Assembly (NCBI GenBank): GCA_012274205.1
Contig: JAAOZY010000090.1
Location: 1-17,465 of the forward strand
Direction of reading: 5' to 3'
From: Betaproteobacteria bacterium
Lineage (GTDB): Bacteria > Pseudomonadota > Gammaproteobacteria > Burkholderiales > SG8-39
DNA length: 17,465 nt
In this document: positions 1 to 6,605 of the stretch, piece by piece
Position numbering within the stretch: position 1 is the stretch's first letter
Layout: the number at the start of each line of letters is the position of its first letter
Translations under genes and position numbers: made by a program
The notes under the pieces: generated by a model
The model's database searches: none
What the model saw: the letters and a program-made list of their open reading frames with translations, nothing else
Told to the model about the DNA's origin: nothing

Positions 1-160
1 CAGGCGCCGAGGGGTCGTGGCGGCTGATCGGCGCATTGAAGCCGGCGCCGACAACTACCCCGTCTTTCACGACGACCGCGCCGACCGGGACTTCGCCCGC
101 GGCTTGCGCCCGGCCCGCCTGCTCCAGCGCAGCCTGCATGAATGCTTCGTCCTCAGCCAC
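1..160 (-). CDS. tadA: tRNA-specific adenosine deaminase TadA, 5' part only (3' end outside window)
   Basis: The visible 53 codons give the N-terminal part of TadA, the zinc-dependent deaminase that converts A34 to inosine in the anticodon of tRNA-Arg(ACG). The stretch EVPVGAVVVKDG (residues 23-34), then GFN and SRHDPSA (residues 46-52), matches the first half of the family. The proposed start is GTG at 158-160. No ATG lies between it and the in-frame guaA stop, and the next Met (residue 8) would cut into the first helix. An AGGA lies rather far upstream. The gene follows guaA by 45 nt on the same strand, so it is probably cotranscribed with guaBA. Oddity: the family motif is DP(T/S)AHAE, with His a zinc ligand and Glu catalytic, but bases 2-4 encode Pro where His is expected. 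This sits at the extreme edge of the sequence and may be a terminal error. Confidence 0.82.
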   Translation of the reverse strand, partial: MAEDEAFMQAALEQAGRAQAAGEVPVGAVVVKDGVVVGAGFNAPISRHDPSAP

Positions 161-205
161 GGATTTATCGCCGGTCCTGTTGTCGCCGCTGCGCTCTGCG
201 CGCGG

Positions 206-1786
206 CTATTCCCACTCTATCGTCGCCGGCGGTTTGCCGCAAATGTCGTAGACCACGCGATTGATGCCGCGCACCTCGTTGATGATGCGGTTCGACACCT
301 TGCCCAGCAACTCGTGCGGCAGGTGCGCCCAGTGCGCAGTCATGAAGTCCTGCGTCTGCACCGCCCGTAGCGCCACCACGTACTCGTAGGTGCGGCCGTC
401 ACCCATCACGCCCACCGCTTTCACCGGCAGGAACACCGCAAACGCCTGCGAGGTGGCGTCATACCAGCTGCGCCCCTCCGCATCGCGCGCCGCGTGCAGC
501 TCCTCGATGAAGATGGCGTCGGCGCGGCGCAGCAGGTCGGCATACTCCTTTTTCACCTCGCCCAGGATGCGCACCCCCAGCCCCGGCCCCGGGAACGGAT
601 GCCGGTAGACCATGTCGTGTGGCAGGCCCAGTGCGACACCCAGTTCGCGCACCTCGTCCTTGAACAGCTCGCGCAGCGGCTCGAGCAGCTTCAGGTGCAG
701 GGTATCGGGCAGGCCGCCGACGTTGTGATGCGACTTGATGTTGGTCGCCTTCTTCGACTTGGCGCCGGCCGACTCGATCACGTCGGGGTAGATGGTGCCT
801 TGCGCCAGCCATTTGGCGTTCTTGATTTTCGCCGCTTCGCGCTGGAATACTTCGACGAACTCGCGGCCGATGATCCTGCGTTTTTGTTCCGGGTCGGCGA
901 CACCGGCGAGCTTGCCCATGAAGCTGGCGCTGTCGTCGATGTGGATCACCTTGACGCCGAGGCTGCGCGCAAAGGTCGCCATCACCTGCTCGGCTTCGTT
1001 CAGGCGCAGCAGCCCGTGATCGACGAACACGCAGGTGAGTTGTTTGCCGATGGCGCGATGGATCAGCGCGGCGGCCACCGAGGAATCGACTCCGCCGGAA
1101 AGTCCGAGGATCACCTCGTCCGTGCCCACCTGCTCGCGAATTCTCGCAATGGCCTCCGATGCGTAATCGGGCATGTTCCAGTCGCCGGCGCAGCCGCAGA
1201 TGCCGTTGACAAAGCGCCTGAGCATCGCCGCGCCCTGGAGCGTGTGCGTGACCTCCGGATGGAACTGCACTGCATAGAAGCGGCGCGCTTCGTCGGCCAT
1301 GGCCGCGATCGGACAGGCCTCGGTCGAGGCCATGAGCTTGAAGCCCGGCGGCATCTCGGTCACCTTGTCGCCGTGGCTCATCCACACCTTGAGCATGCCG
1401 TGCCCCTCGGGCGTGCGGAAATCCTCGATGCCATCGAACAGCCGCGTATGGCCGCGCGCACGCACCTCGGCATAGCCGAATTCGCGCACTTTGCCCGCCT
1501 CGACCCTGCCGCCGAGTTGCCCCGCCATGGTCTGCATGCCGTAACAGATGCCCAGCACCGGCACCCCCAGCTCGAACACCGCTCGCGGCGCGCGCGCGGA
1601 TGCATCCTCGGTCACCGACATATGGCTGCCGGAAAGGATCACGCCGCTGGCGCCGAACTCGCGCACGAACTGCTCGCTGACGTCGTAGGGATGGATTTCG
1701 CAGTAGACCCGCGCTTCGCGCACGCGCCGCGCGATCAATTGCGTGTACTGGGCGCCGAAATCGAGGATGAGAATCTTCTGGTGCAT
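206..1786 (-). CDS. guaA: GMP synthase (glutamine-hydrolysing)
   Basis: Converts XMP to GMP using ATP and glutamine, the last step of guanine nucleotide synthesis in the cytosol. The protein has 526 residues, the normal full length. The N-terminal class I glutamine amidotransferase shows the nucleophile C81 in LGICYGMQ and the H177/E179 pair in QFHPEV. The ATP-pyrophosphatase domain has the P-loop LSGGVDSS (229-236). The C-terminal dimerisation domain ends GKPPATIEWE, as is typical. The start is ATG at 1784-1786, with only a weak purine-rich stretch before it. It lies 90 nt downstream of guaB on the same strand, and I see no separate promoter, so transcription from the guaB promoter is likely. 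A stable hairpin sits in that gap and may tune guaA relative to guaB. The loop usually written SGGPES reads SGSHMS here, a variant I believe is common in betaproteobacteria. Confidence 0.97.
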   Translation of the reverse strand: MHQKILILDFGAQYTQLIARRVREARVYCEIHPYDVSEQFVREFGASGVILSGSHMSVTEDASARAPRAVFELGVPVLGICYGMQTMAGQLGGRVEAGKVREFGYAEVRARGHTRLFDGIEDFRTPEGHGMLKVWMSHGDKVTEMPPGFKLMASTEACPIAAMADEARRFYAVQFHPEVTHTLQGAAMLRRFVNGICGCAGDWNMPDYASEAIARIREQVGTDEVILGLSGGVDSSVAAALIHRAIGKQLTCVFVDHGLLRLNEAEQVMATFARSLGVKVIHIDDSASFMGKLAGVADPEQKRRIIGREFVEVFQREAAKIKNAKWLAQGTIYPDVIESAGAKSKKATNIKSHHNVGGLPDTLHLKLLEPLRELFKDEVRELGVALGLPHDMVYRHPFPGPGLGVRILGEVKKEYADLLRRADAIFIEELHAARDAEGRSWYDATSQAFAVFLPVKAVGVMGDGRTYEYVVALRAVQTQDFMTAHWAHLPHELLGKVSNRIINEVRGINRVVYDICGKPPATIEWE

Positions 1787-1807
1787 CTTCTGGCTTTCAA
1801 TAAATTA

Positions 1808-1852
1808 GAGGCCGGTCGCGCCGTTCCAGGCACGATCGGCCTCCGGTTTTTT
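1808..1852 (+). terminator. Hairpin in the guaB-guaA gap with a T-tract on the plus strand
   Basis: GAGGCCGGTCG (1808-1818) pairs with CGATCGGCCTC (1833-1843), giving an 11-bp stem with one G-U pair and a 14-nt loop. CGG and then six T (1847-1852) follow. Read on the plus strand this is a good Rho-independent terminator, but no plus-strand gene ends here. Read in the guaB-to-guaA direction, the T run becomes an A run before the stem, and the stem is followed only by the AT-rich TAATTTATT. It could therefore block antisense transcription, act as a leaky terminator or attenuator between guaB and guaA, or stabilise the processed guaB mRNA. The structure is seen directly; the function is inferred. 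Confidence 0.45.
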
Positions 1853-1876
1853 GGCAGGCCCCCGTACACGGCGGCC

Positions 1877-3337
1877 CTATTCTATTTGATAATTGGGCGC
1901 CTCTTTCACGATCTGCACATCGTGCACATGCGACTCGCGCATGCCGGCCGAGGTGATTTCCACGAACTCCGTCCTGGTGCGCATGTCCTCGATGGTGGCG
2001 CAACCGCAGTAGCCCATGCTCGCACGCAGGCCGCCCACCATCTGGAAGATGATGCTGACGACGCTGCCTTTGTAGGGAACGCGCCCTTCGATGCCTTCGG
2101 CTACGAGCTTGTCGGCATTGTTGGCGGGATCCTGGAAATAGCGGTCGGCGGCGCCCTCCTGCATCGCGCTCAGGGATCCCATGCCGCGGTAGAGCTTGTA
2201 GGAGCGCCCCTGATAGAGAATGGTCTCGCCCGGCGCTTCCTCGGTGCCCGCGAATATGCTGCCCATCATCACCGCGTCGGCCCCGGCGGCAACCGCTTTG
2301 GCGACATCGCCCGAATAGCGCACGCCGCCGTCGGCAATCAGCGGGACACCGCTATCCTTCAGCGCGAGGTGCACGTTCTGCACCGCGGTGACCTGCGGAA
2401 CGCCCACGCCGGCGACGACCCGGGTGGTGCAGATGGAGCCGGGGCCGATGCCGACCTTGACGCCGTCGGCGCCGTGATCGACCAGCGCCTTCGCACCCGA
2501 ACTCGTGGCGATATTGCCGCCGATTACCTCGACGTCCGGAAAATGGCGCTTGACCCATTGCACCCGCTCGAGCACGCCCTGCGCATGCCCGTGGGCGGTA
2601 TCGACCACGATGACGTCGGCGCCGGCCTCGACCAGGTGCTCGATGCGCTCCTCCGTGCCCTCGCCCACGCCCACGGCCGCGCCGACGCGCAGCTTGCCCT
2701 GTTCGTCCTTGCTCGCGAATGGATGCTCGGTCGCCTTCAGTATGTCTTTCACCGTCACCAGGCCGCGCAGTGCAAAACTGTCATTGACCACCAGCACGCG
2801 CTCGAGGCGGTACTTGTGCAGCAGCGCGCGCGCTTCCTCGGCGCTGGCGCCCTCCTTCACGTAGATCAGGCGCTCGCGCGGCGTCATGATCGCGCTCACC
2901 GGCGCGTCGAGGTTGGTCTCGAAACGGTAGTCGCGATTGGTTACAACGCCGACCACTTTGCCCTGGTCGATCACCGGGAAGCCCGATACGCGGTACTGCT
3001 GGGTCAGCTCTAGCAGCTCGCGCACCGTGATATCCGGGGTGACGGTCATCGGATCGCGCAGCACGCCCGACTCGAAGCGCTTGACCTTCAGCACCTCGGC
3101 CGCCTGCGCCTTCGGATTGAGGTTCTTGTGGATGATGCCGATGCCGCCTTCCTGCGCTATCGCAATTGCCAGTCGCGCTTCGGTCACCGTGTCCATCGCA
3201 GCCGATACCAGGGGTATGCTGAGGCTGATCCTGCGCGTCAGCCGGGTCTTCAGGGAAACGTCGCGTGGAAGGACGGTGGAATGGGCGGGAACCAGCAGGA
3301 CATCATCGAAGGTCAGCGCTTTTTGAATGACGCGCAT
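1877..3337 (-). CDS. guaB: Inosine-5'-monophosphate dehydrogenase
   Basis: Oxidises IMP to XMP with NAD+, the committed step toward GMP; it forms a cytosolic tetramer. The protein has 486 residues, the usual bacterial length. The (beta/alpha)8 barrel begins ALTFDDVLLVP (7-17) and carries the catalytic Cys303 in GPGSICTTRVV and the GGNIAT stretch (273-278). Two CBS domains are inserted at about residues 92-205 (DPMTVTPD, SGFPVID, LVVND). The mobile flap region has LYRGMGSLSAM. The start is ATG at 3335-3337, with AGGAG (3345-3349 on the complement) seven nt upstream, a textbook ribosome-binding site. It is the first gene of guaB-guaA(-tadA) and is expressed from the promoter at 3364-3391. It is divergent from the DUF4124 gene. 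Confidence 0.98.
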   Translation of the reverse strand: MRVIQKALTFDDVLLVPAHSTVLPRDVSLKTRLTRRISLSIPLVSAAMDTVTEARLAIAIAQEGGIGIIHKNLNPKAQAAEVLKVKRFESGVLRDPMTVTPDITVRELLELTQQYRVSGFPVIDQGKVVGVVTNRDYRFETNLDAPVSAIMTPRERLIYVKEGASAEEARALLHKYRLERVLVVNDSFALRGLVTVKDILKATEHPFASKDEQGKLRVGAAVGVGEGTEERIEHLVEAGADVIVVDTAHGHAQGVLERVQWVKRHFPDVEVIGGNIATSSGAKALVDHGADGVKVGIGPGSICTTRVVAGVGVPQVTAVQNVHLALKDSGVPLIADGGVRYSGDVAKAVAAGADAVMMGSIFAGTEEAPGETILYQGRSYKLYRGMGSLSAMQEGAADRYFQDPANNADKLVAEGIEGRVPYKGSVVSIIFQMVGGLRASMGYCGCATIEDMRTRTEFVEITSAGMRESHVHDVQIVKEAPNYQIE

Positions 3338-3363
3338 AGCAAAACTCCTGGCCGCAAAGTCGC

Positions 3364-3391
3364 ATTATACGCGGGTCCGGAAGGCCGGCAA
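3364..3391 (-). promoter_or_regulatory. Sigma70-type promoter of guaB
   Basis: On the minus strand a perfect -10 box TATAAT (complement of 3364-3369) lies 16 nt downstream of TTGCCG (complement of 3386-3391), a partial match to TTGACA. The predicted transcript would start near 3357, giving a leader of about 20 nt that ends in the strong AGGAG site of guaB. I see no long leader or riboswitch. Recognition is by consensus only. Confidence 0.7.
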
Positions 3392-3436
3392 ATGAGGGCG
3401 CCTGAAACCGGAACCGCGCTGCCGCGTTAACTACAA

Positions 3437-3465
3437 TTGACGCGGTGGCGGAAAGCCGTTATTTT
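3437..3465 (+). promoter_or_regulatory. Sigma70-type promoter of the DUF4124 gene
   Basis: TTGACG (3437-3442) and TATTTT (3460-3465) are separated by 17 nt, about 34 nt before the DUF4124 start codon. Together with the guaB promoter it forms a back-to-back arrangement inside the 161-bp gap 3338-3498. The -35 boxes are about 45 nt apart, so the two promoters do not overlap. Confidence 0.6.
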
Positions 3466-3498
3466 TGAAGTAATTGAGCAAATAGAAGGCATAAGCGC

Positions 3499-3990
3499 AT
3501 GAAACGACTTTGGATGACTATCGGGCTGACGCTGTGCCTTGCTCTTCCGGCTGCCGCGCAGATGTACAAGTGGGTGGATTCGAACGGGAAAATACACTAT
3601 TCGGACAAGCCCCCGCCGGGTAACGTCAAGACGGAAAAGCTGCGCACCCCTGCCCAGCCGGCAAGCGCGCCCGCGGCCAGCGCTCCCAAGGACGGGGCGC
3701 AGAAGGACACGGCCAAGACCGGGCCCAAGAGCGTGGCCGAACAGGAACAGGCGTTCCGCAAGCGCCAGGCCGAGGAGACCAAGACGGAGCAGGAACAGGC
3801 CCAAAAAGAGACTGAAGTGCGCGACCGGGCGGAAAATTGCAAGCGCGCAAAGGCCGCACTGGCCAATCTGGAACTGGGTGGACGGCAGACGCGCATCGAC
3901 GAAAAGGGGGAACGCGCCTTCCTGAGCGATGCGGAAATAGCGCGCGCCGCGGCGCAGGCGCGCCAGGAAGCCGCCGACGCGTGCAAGTGA
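3499..3990 (+). CDS. DUF4124 domain-containing secreted protein
   Basis: Function unknown. Residues 1-20 form a Sec signal peptide (KR, a hydrophobic core, ending PAAA). The DUF4124 signature follows directly: YKWVDSNGKIHYSDKPPP at 23-40, a small beta module typical of proteobacterial envelope proteins. Next come a Pro/Ala-rich linker (about 50-63) and a highly charged Glu/Lys/Gln segment (about 78-127), probably helical or coiled. Two cysteines, C114 and C162, flank a conserved-looking tail and could form a periplasmic disulfide. The start ATG at 3499 has AAGG nine nt upstream and its own promoter at 3437-3465. Its 163 residues fit the family. It ends only 3 nt from the end of rnfH on the opposite strand. 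The periplasmic location is inferred from the signal peptide; no enzymatic motif is visible. Confidence 0.85.
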   Translation: MKRLWMTIGLTLCLALPAAAQMYKWVDSNGKIHYSDKPPPGNVKTEKLRTPAQPASAPAASAPKDGAQKDTAKTGPKSVAEQEQAFRKRQAEETKTEQEQAQKETEVRDRAENCKRAKAALANLELGGRQTRIDEKGERAFLSDAEIARAAAQARQEAADACK

Positions 3991-3993
3991 AGC

Positions 3994-4263
3994 TTATTTG
4001 CGGGCTTTCGCCGCGCGCCTGCGCCTGACTTCCTTCGGGTCGGTGGTCAAAGGCCGGTAGACTTCCACCCGGTCGCGATCGCGCAGCTTCGTATCAGGCC
4101 CGACCGTCCGTCCCCAGACCCCGACGCGGGCCAGCTCCAGCTGCGGCAGGCGCTGCAGCAAGCCGCTGGCGTGAATGGCGTCGCGCACGGTGCTGCCGGG
4201 AGCAAGCTCGAGCAGCGCCCGTTCCTGCGTTTGCGCCAGCGCATAGACCACTTCGATGCGCAT
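3994..4263 (-). CDS. rnfH: RnfH family protein (UPF0125, ubiquitin-like fold)
   Basis: A small 89-residue cytosolic protein of the RnfH/UPF0125 family, predicted to have a beta-grasp fold. Its biochemical role is not established. Recognisable parts are the N-terminal strand RIEVVYAL, the GSTVRDAI segment (23-30), VGVWGR (47-52) and the diagnostic DRVEVYRPLTTDPKE near the C terminus, followed by an Arg/Lys tail. The ATG at 4261-4263 is two nt after the ratA stop, and a GGAG lies inside the ratA end, so translation is probably coupled. The E. coli homologue was once named RatB because it follows ratA. No rnf electron-transport genes are seen here, so the family name should not be read as evidence for that complex. 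Confidence 0.9.
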   Translation of the reverse strand: MRIEVVYALAQTQERALLELAPGSTVRDAIHASGLLQRLPQLELARVGVWGRTVGPDTKLRDRDRVEVYRPLTTDPKEVRRRRAAKARK

Positions 4264-4265
4264 GG

Positions 4266-4703
4266 CTATCCCGCTCCGTAGAGAATCACGGCGCGTTTGA
4301 CGAAGACTTCGACCAGAGTATTCGCGATGTGGTTGAACACCGGCCCCGCGATCTTTTCCACCAGCTTGCCCGAGAGTTCGTAACTAAGCCGGAATTCGAT
4401 CTTGCAGGCGGCTTCGGACAGCGGGATGAAGCGCCAGTAGCCGTCCAGGTGCTTGAACGGGCCGTGCACCAGCTTCATGTCGATCAATGCGCCCTTCTCC
4501 ATCCGGTTCTCGGTGGTGAAATGCAGGCGCAAGCCGTGATAATTGACATGCAGTGTTGCCGCGGCCTTCCCGGCGTCGATCTGGCGCACCTCGGTGCCAC
4601 TGCACCAGGGCAGGAATTGCGGATAGGCGTTCACATCCGCGACCAGCGCGTACATCTGGGCCGCGCTGTGTCCGATCAGAACCGATTTTTCGACCATGGC
4701 CAT
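4266..4703 (-). CDS. ratA: RatA/Coq10-type START-domain protein
   Basis: A 145-residue protein of the SRPBCC/START superfamily (polyketide cyclase/Coq10-like). E. coli RatA was reported to bind 50S subunits and block 70S assembly, while its mitochondrial relative COQ10 supports ubiquinone use, so the true role here could be either. Family marks are AAQMYALVADVNAYPQFLPWC (ending at residue 34), GPFKHLDGYWRF and the C-terminal helix with VFVKRAVILYG. The frame opens at a TTG at 4716-4718, but ATG at 4701-4703 (MAMVEKSVLIG) fits the family N terminus better. ATG 4697 is also possible. No Shine-Dalgarno sequence is evident for any of them. It is followed after two nt by rnfH and is divergent from smpB, an arrangement also known in E. 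coli. Confidence 0.88.
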   Translation of the reverse strand: MAMVEKSVLIGHSAAQMYALVADVNAYPQFLPWCSGTEVRQIDAGKAAATLHVNYHGLRLHFTTENRMEKGALIDMKLVHGPFKHLDGYWRFIPLSEAACKIEFRLSYELSGKLVEKIAGPVFNHIANTLVEVFVKRAVILYGAG

Positions 4704-4754
4704 GAGGGCGGGACGCAACTGTTAAAATTGACCGATTGTATCAATACTGTTCCC
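4704..4754. promoter_or_regulatory. Shared divergent start region of ratA and smpB
   Basis: Only 51 bp separate the two start codons, and the stretch is much more AT-rich than its surroundings. Candidate -10 boxes are TACAAT on the minus strand (complement of 4735-4740, for ratA) and TAAAAT on the plus strand (4723-4728, for smpB). I find no convincing -35 partner for either. If both are used, transcription would compete for the same DNA, and neither transcript would carry a recognisable Shine-Dalgarno sequence. The region is supported by geometry and base composition; the exact boxes are tentative. Confidence 0.35.
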
Positions 4755-5207
4755 ATGAAAATCGCCCAGAACAAAAAAGCCTTCCATGACTACTTCATCG
4801 AGGAGCGCTATGAAGCCGGGCTGGTGCTCGAAGGCTGGGAGGCCAAAGCCATACGCGCGGGGCGGGTGCAGCTCAAGGACGCCTACGTCCTGATCCGCGG
4901 CGCGGAAATTTACATGGTGGGCGGGCACATCAGCGCTCTGCCGACGGCCTCCACCCACGTGAATCCCGATCCGGTGCGCACGCGCAAGCTCCTGCTCCAT
5001 GGCAAGGAAATCCAGCACCTGATCGGCAAGGTGGAGCGCGCCGGCTACACCTTGGTGCCGCTCGACATGCACTACAAGAACGGGAGAATCAAGATCGACA
5101 TCGGACTCGCCCGCGGCAAGAAGCAGCACGACAAGCGCGAAACCGAAAAACAGCGCGACTGGGACCGGGAGAAGCAGCGCCTGATGCGTTCGCGCAGCAA
5201 GAGCTAG
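4755..5207 (+). CDS. smpB: SsrA-binding protein SmpB
   Basis: Binds tmRNA (SsrA) and carries it into stalled ribosomes for trans-translation. The protein has 150 residues, near the normal 150-160. It opens with IAQNKKAFHDYFIEERYEAG and continues with LEGWEAKAIRAG (25-36), ASTHVNPDPVRTRKLLL (65-81) and the GKKQHDKRE segment (121-129), ending in a Lys/Arg-rich tail that folds in the ribosomal decoding region. The start ATG at 4755-4757 matches the family N terminus. A much longer frame runs in from upstream at the same phase, but it lies over ratA in antisense and is not family sequence. No Shine-Dalgarno sequence is visible. It ends 8 nt from the methyltransferase gene on the other strand. I do not find ssrA in the window. 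Confidence 0.96.
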   Translation: MKIAQNKKAFHDYFIEERYEAGLVLEGWEAKAIRAGRVQLKDAYVLIRGAEIYMVGGHISALPTASTHVNPDPVRTRKLLLHGKEIQHLIGKVERAGYTLVPLDMHYKNGRIKIDIGLARGKKQHDKRETEKQRDWDREKQRLMRSRSKS

Positions 5208-5215
5208 TGCGGTCT

Positions 5216-6007
5216 CTAGATACTCTGGCGCACCTGCTCGAACAGGCAGATCGCCGCCGCCGCCGCGACGTTGAGCGATTCGGATTTTCCGGGCATTGGG
5301 ATGGACAGCTGCTCGGCGGACAAAGCGCTCAGTTGCGCGCTTACACCCGCGCCTTCGTTGCCGAATACCCAGGCAAGCGGCCCGCGCAGATCGGCCTGGA
5401 AAAGGGATTTTCGCGCACTGCCGCTGGTACAGATCAGGCGCCCCGACAGCCGCTCTGCAGCCGCGGCGAGATCGACGTTGTCGAAAATATCGAGGTTGAA
5501 ATGCGCGCCCATGCCGGCGCGCAGCACTTTGGACGACCAGGCGAAGGCGCAGCCGCGGGACAGCAGGACGGTGCGTATGCCGGCCGCCGCGCTGCTGCGC
5601 AGGATGGAACCCAGATTCCCCGCATCCTGTATGTTCTCCAGCATGACGCAATGCTCGATCACCGGCGGCAGGGCGCCGGGACTGGGCGTGCGTATGAGTG
5701 CGACGATGCCGGTCGGAGTCGACACCTGGGCGATCTCGTTGAATAGCGGATCGCCAAGTACCAGCAGCGTATGCGCATCGACGCCTGCCGCCAGCGCGGC
5801 GGCTTCCTCATTGGCCGCCGCGCTTTCACGCAGGATCAACTGCTCGGGCACGCCGCCTGCGGCGCAATAGGCGGCGATCAGGTGCACGCCATCGAGCAGC
5901 GCCAGCTGCGCCTTGCGCCGCTCGCGCGTCGAGGTGGCGAGCTGGCGCAGCAGTTTGAAGCGCGGATTCTCGCGCGACCGAATCAGCTTCTGTTCCCGTT
6001 CGCGCAC
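5216..6007 (-). CDS. SpoU/TrmH-family RNA 2'-O-methyltransferase
   Basis: A 263-residue S-adenosylmethionine-dependent methyltransferase with the trefoil-knot SPOUT fold. The three SpoU motifs are present: motif 1 at 124-143 (NIQDAGNLGSILRS, with N131 and the catalytic R137), motif 2 at 214-223 (VFGNEGAGVS, E218) and motif 3 at 236-252 (IPMPGKSESLNVAAAAA). The N-terminal part, with SRENPRFK (11-18) and LLDGVHL (37-43), is the substrate-binding extension of RlmB/TsnR-like members. The likely target is a ribose in rRNA, but sequence alone does not tell which, so I give no symbol. The start is GTG at 6005-6007, because no ATG is available before the conserved region. It is last in the envelope operon, six nt after rnhB, and converges with smpB. 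Confidence 0.92.
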   Translation of the reverse strand: MREREQKLIRSRENPRFKLLRQLATSTRERRKAQLALLDGVHLIAAYCAAGGVPEQLILRESAAANEEAAALAAGVDAHTLLVLGDPLFNEIAQVSTPTGIVALIRTPSPGALPPVIEHCVMLENIQDAGNLGSILRSSAAAGIRTVLLSRGCAFAWSSKVLRAGMGAHFNLDIFDNVDLAAAAERLSGRLICTSGSARKSLFQADLRGPLAWVFGNEGAGVSAQLSALSAEQLSIPMPGKSESLNVAAAAAICLFEQVRQSI

Positions 6008-6013
6008 CTGCGT

Positions 6014-6595
6014 TCAGCCCTGCAGCAGCCTGCGTACCGGAGCGTAGCTGCGGCGATGAATTTCGGACACGCCATGGCGTTCCAGCGCGGCCAGATGATC
6101 GACCGTCGGATAGCCTTTGTGCCGGTCCAGGCCATATGCCGGATAGAGCTGATGCAGCCGCAGCATCTCCGCGTCGCGCGCGGTCTTGGCCAGTATCGAT
6201 GCCGCAGAAATCGCCGCGATCGTGCTGTCCCCCCTGACGATGGCCCTGACCGGATAGCGGATCGCCGGACAGTGCTTGCCGTCGACCAGCACCTCCGTCG
6301 GGACGGCGCAGAGCAGTTCCACCGCGCGGCGCATCGCGAGCAAGCTTGCCTGCAGGATATTGATGGCATCGATCTCGGTCACCGAGGCCGATGCAACCGC
6401 CCAGGCGAGCGCGTGACGGTGAATCTGCTCGGCCAATTGCGCCCGCCGCGGCGCGGACAGGGCCTTGGAATCGGCCAGACCGGCGATGGGCGAACCCGGA
6501 TCGAGGATTACCGCAGCGGCATAGACCGGACCCGCTAGCGGTCCCCGCCCCGCTTCGTCCACGCCGCAAACCAGGTTGGCGATCGCCACAGTCAT
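6014..6595 (-). CDS. rnhB: Ribonuclease HII
   Basis: Cleaves RNA in RNA-DNA hybrids and starts removal of single ribonucleotides from DNA. The protein has 193 residues. The signature CGVDEAGRGPLAG (10-22) supplies D13 and E14, VLVDGKHCP has D104, and ASILAKTARD ends at D140, completing the four acidic residues expected at the metal site. DSKALS (41-46) and KGYPT are further family marks. The start ATG at 6593-6595 leaves the usual short N-terminal lead. It lies 10 nt after lpxB and 6 nt before the methyltransferase. The lpxA-lpxB-rnhB order is shared with E. coli, where dnaE follows instead. Confidence 0.96.
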   Translation of the reverse strand: MTVAIANLVCGVDEAGRGPLAGPVYAAAVILDPGSPIAGLADSKALSAPRRAQLAEQIHRHALAWAVASASVTEIDAINILQASLLAMRRAVELLCAVPTEVLVDGKHCPAIRYPVRAIVRGDSTIAAISAASILAKTARDAEMLRLHQLYPAYGLDRHKGYPTVDHLAALERHGVSEIHRRSYAPVRRLLQG

Positions 6596-6605
6596 GTTGA
6601 CCAGC

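Noticed and set aside
1600..1640. GuaA SGSHMS in place of the common SGGPES loop, considered as an active-site defect.
   Set aside because: C81, H177 and E179 are intact, and I recall similar GSH variants in other betaproteobacterial GuaA proteins, so it looks like lineage variation.
494..3013. An 839-codon open frame on the plus strand opposite guaA and guaB, crossing their gap.
   Set aside because: The translation is a His/Ala/Arg/Asp-rich string with no recognisable domain. It has no promoter or ribosome-binding site and is fully explained by GC-rich third positions of the two well-supported minus-strand genes. Its bridging of the gap is chance.
4266..4703. RatA-RnfH as a toxin-antitoxin module.
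   Set aside because: The names RatA/RatB come from E. coli work, but the arrangement is a conserved chromosomal pair without the usual antitoxin features. I find no sequence support for RnfH acting as an antitoxin.
4329..4754. A 5' extension of smpB that would give a 292-residue protein.
   Set aside because: The extension is antisense to ratA and carries no SmpB sequence. The family N terminus begins at 4755.
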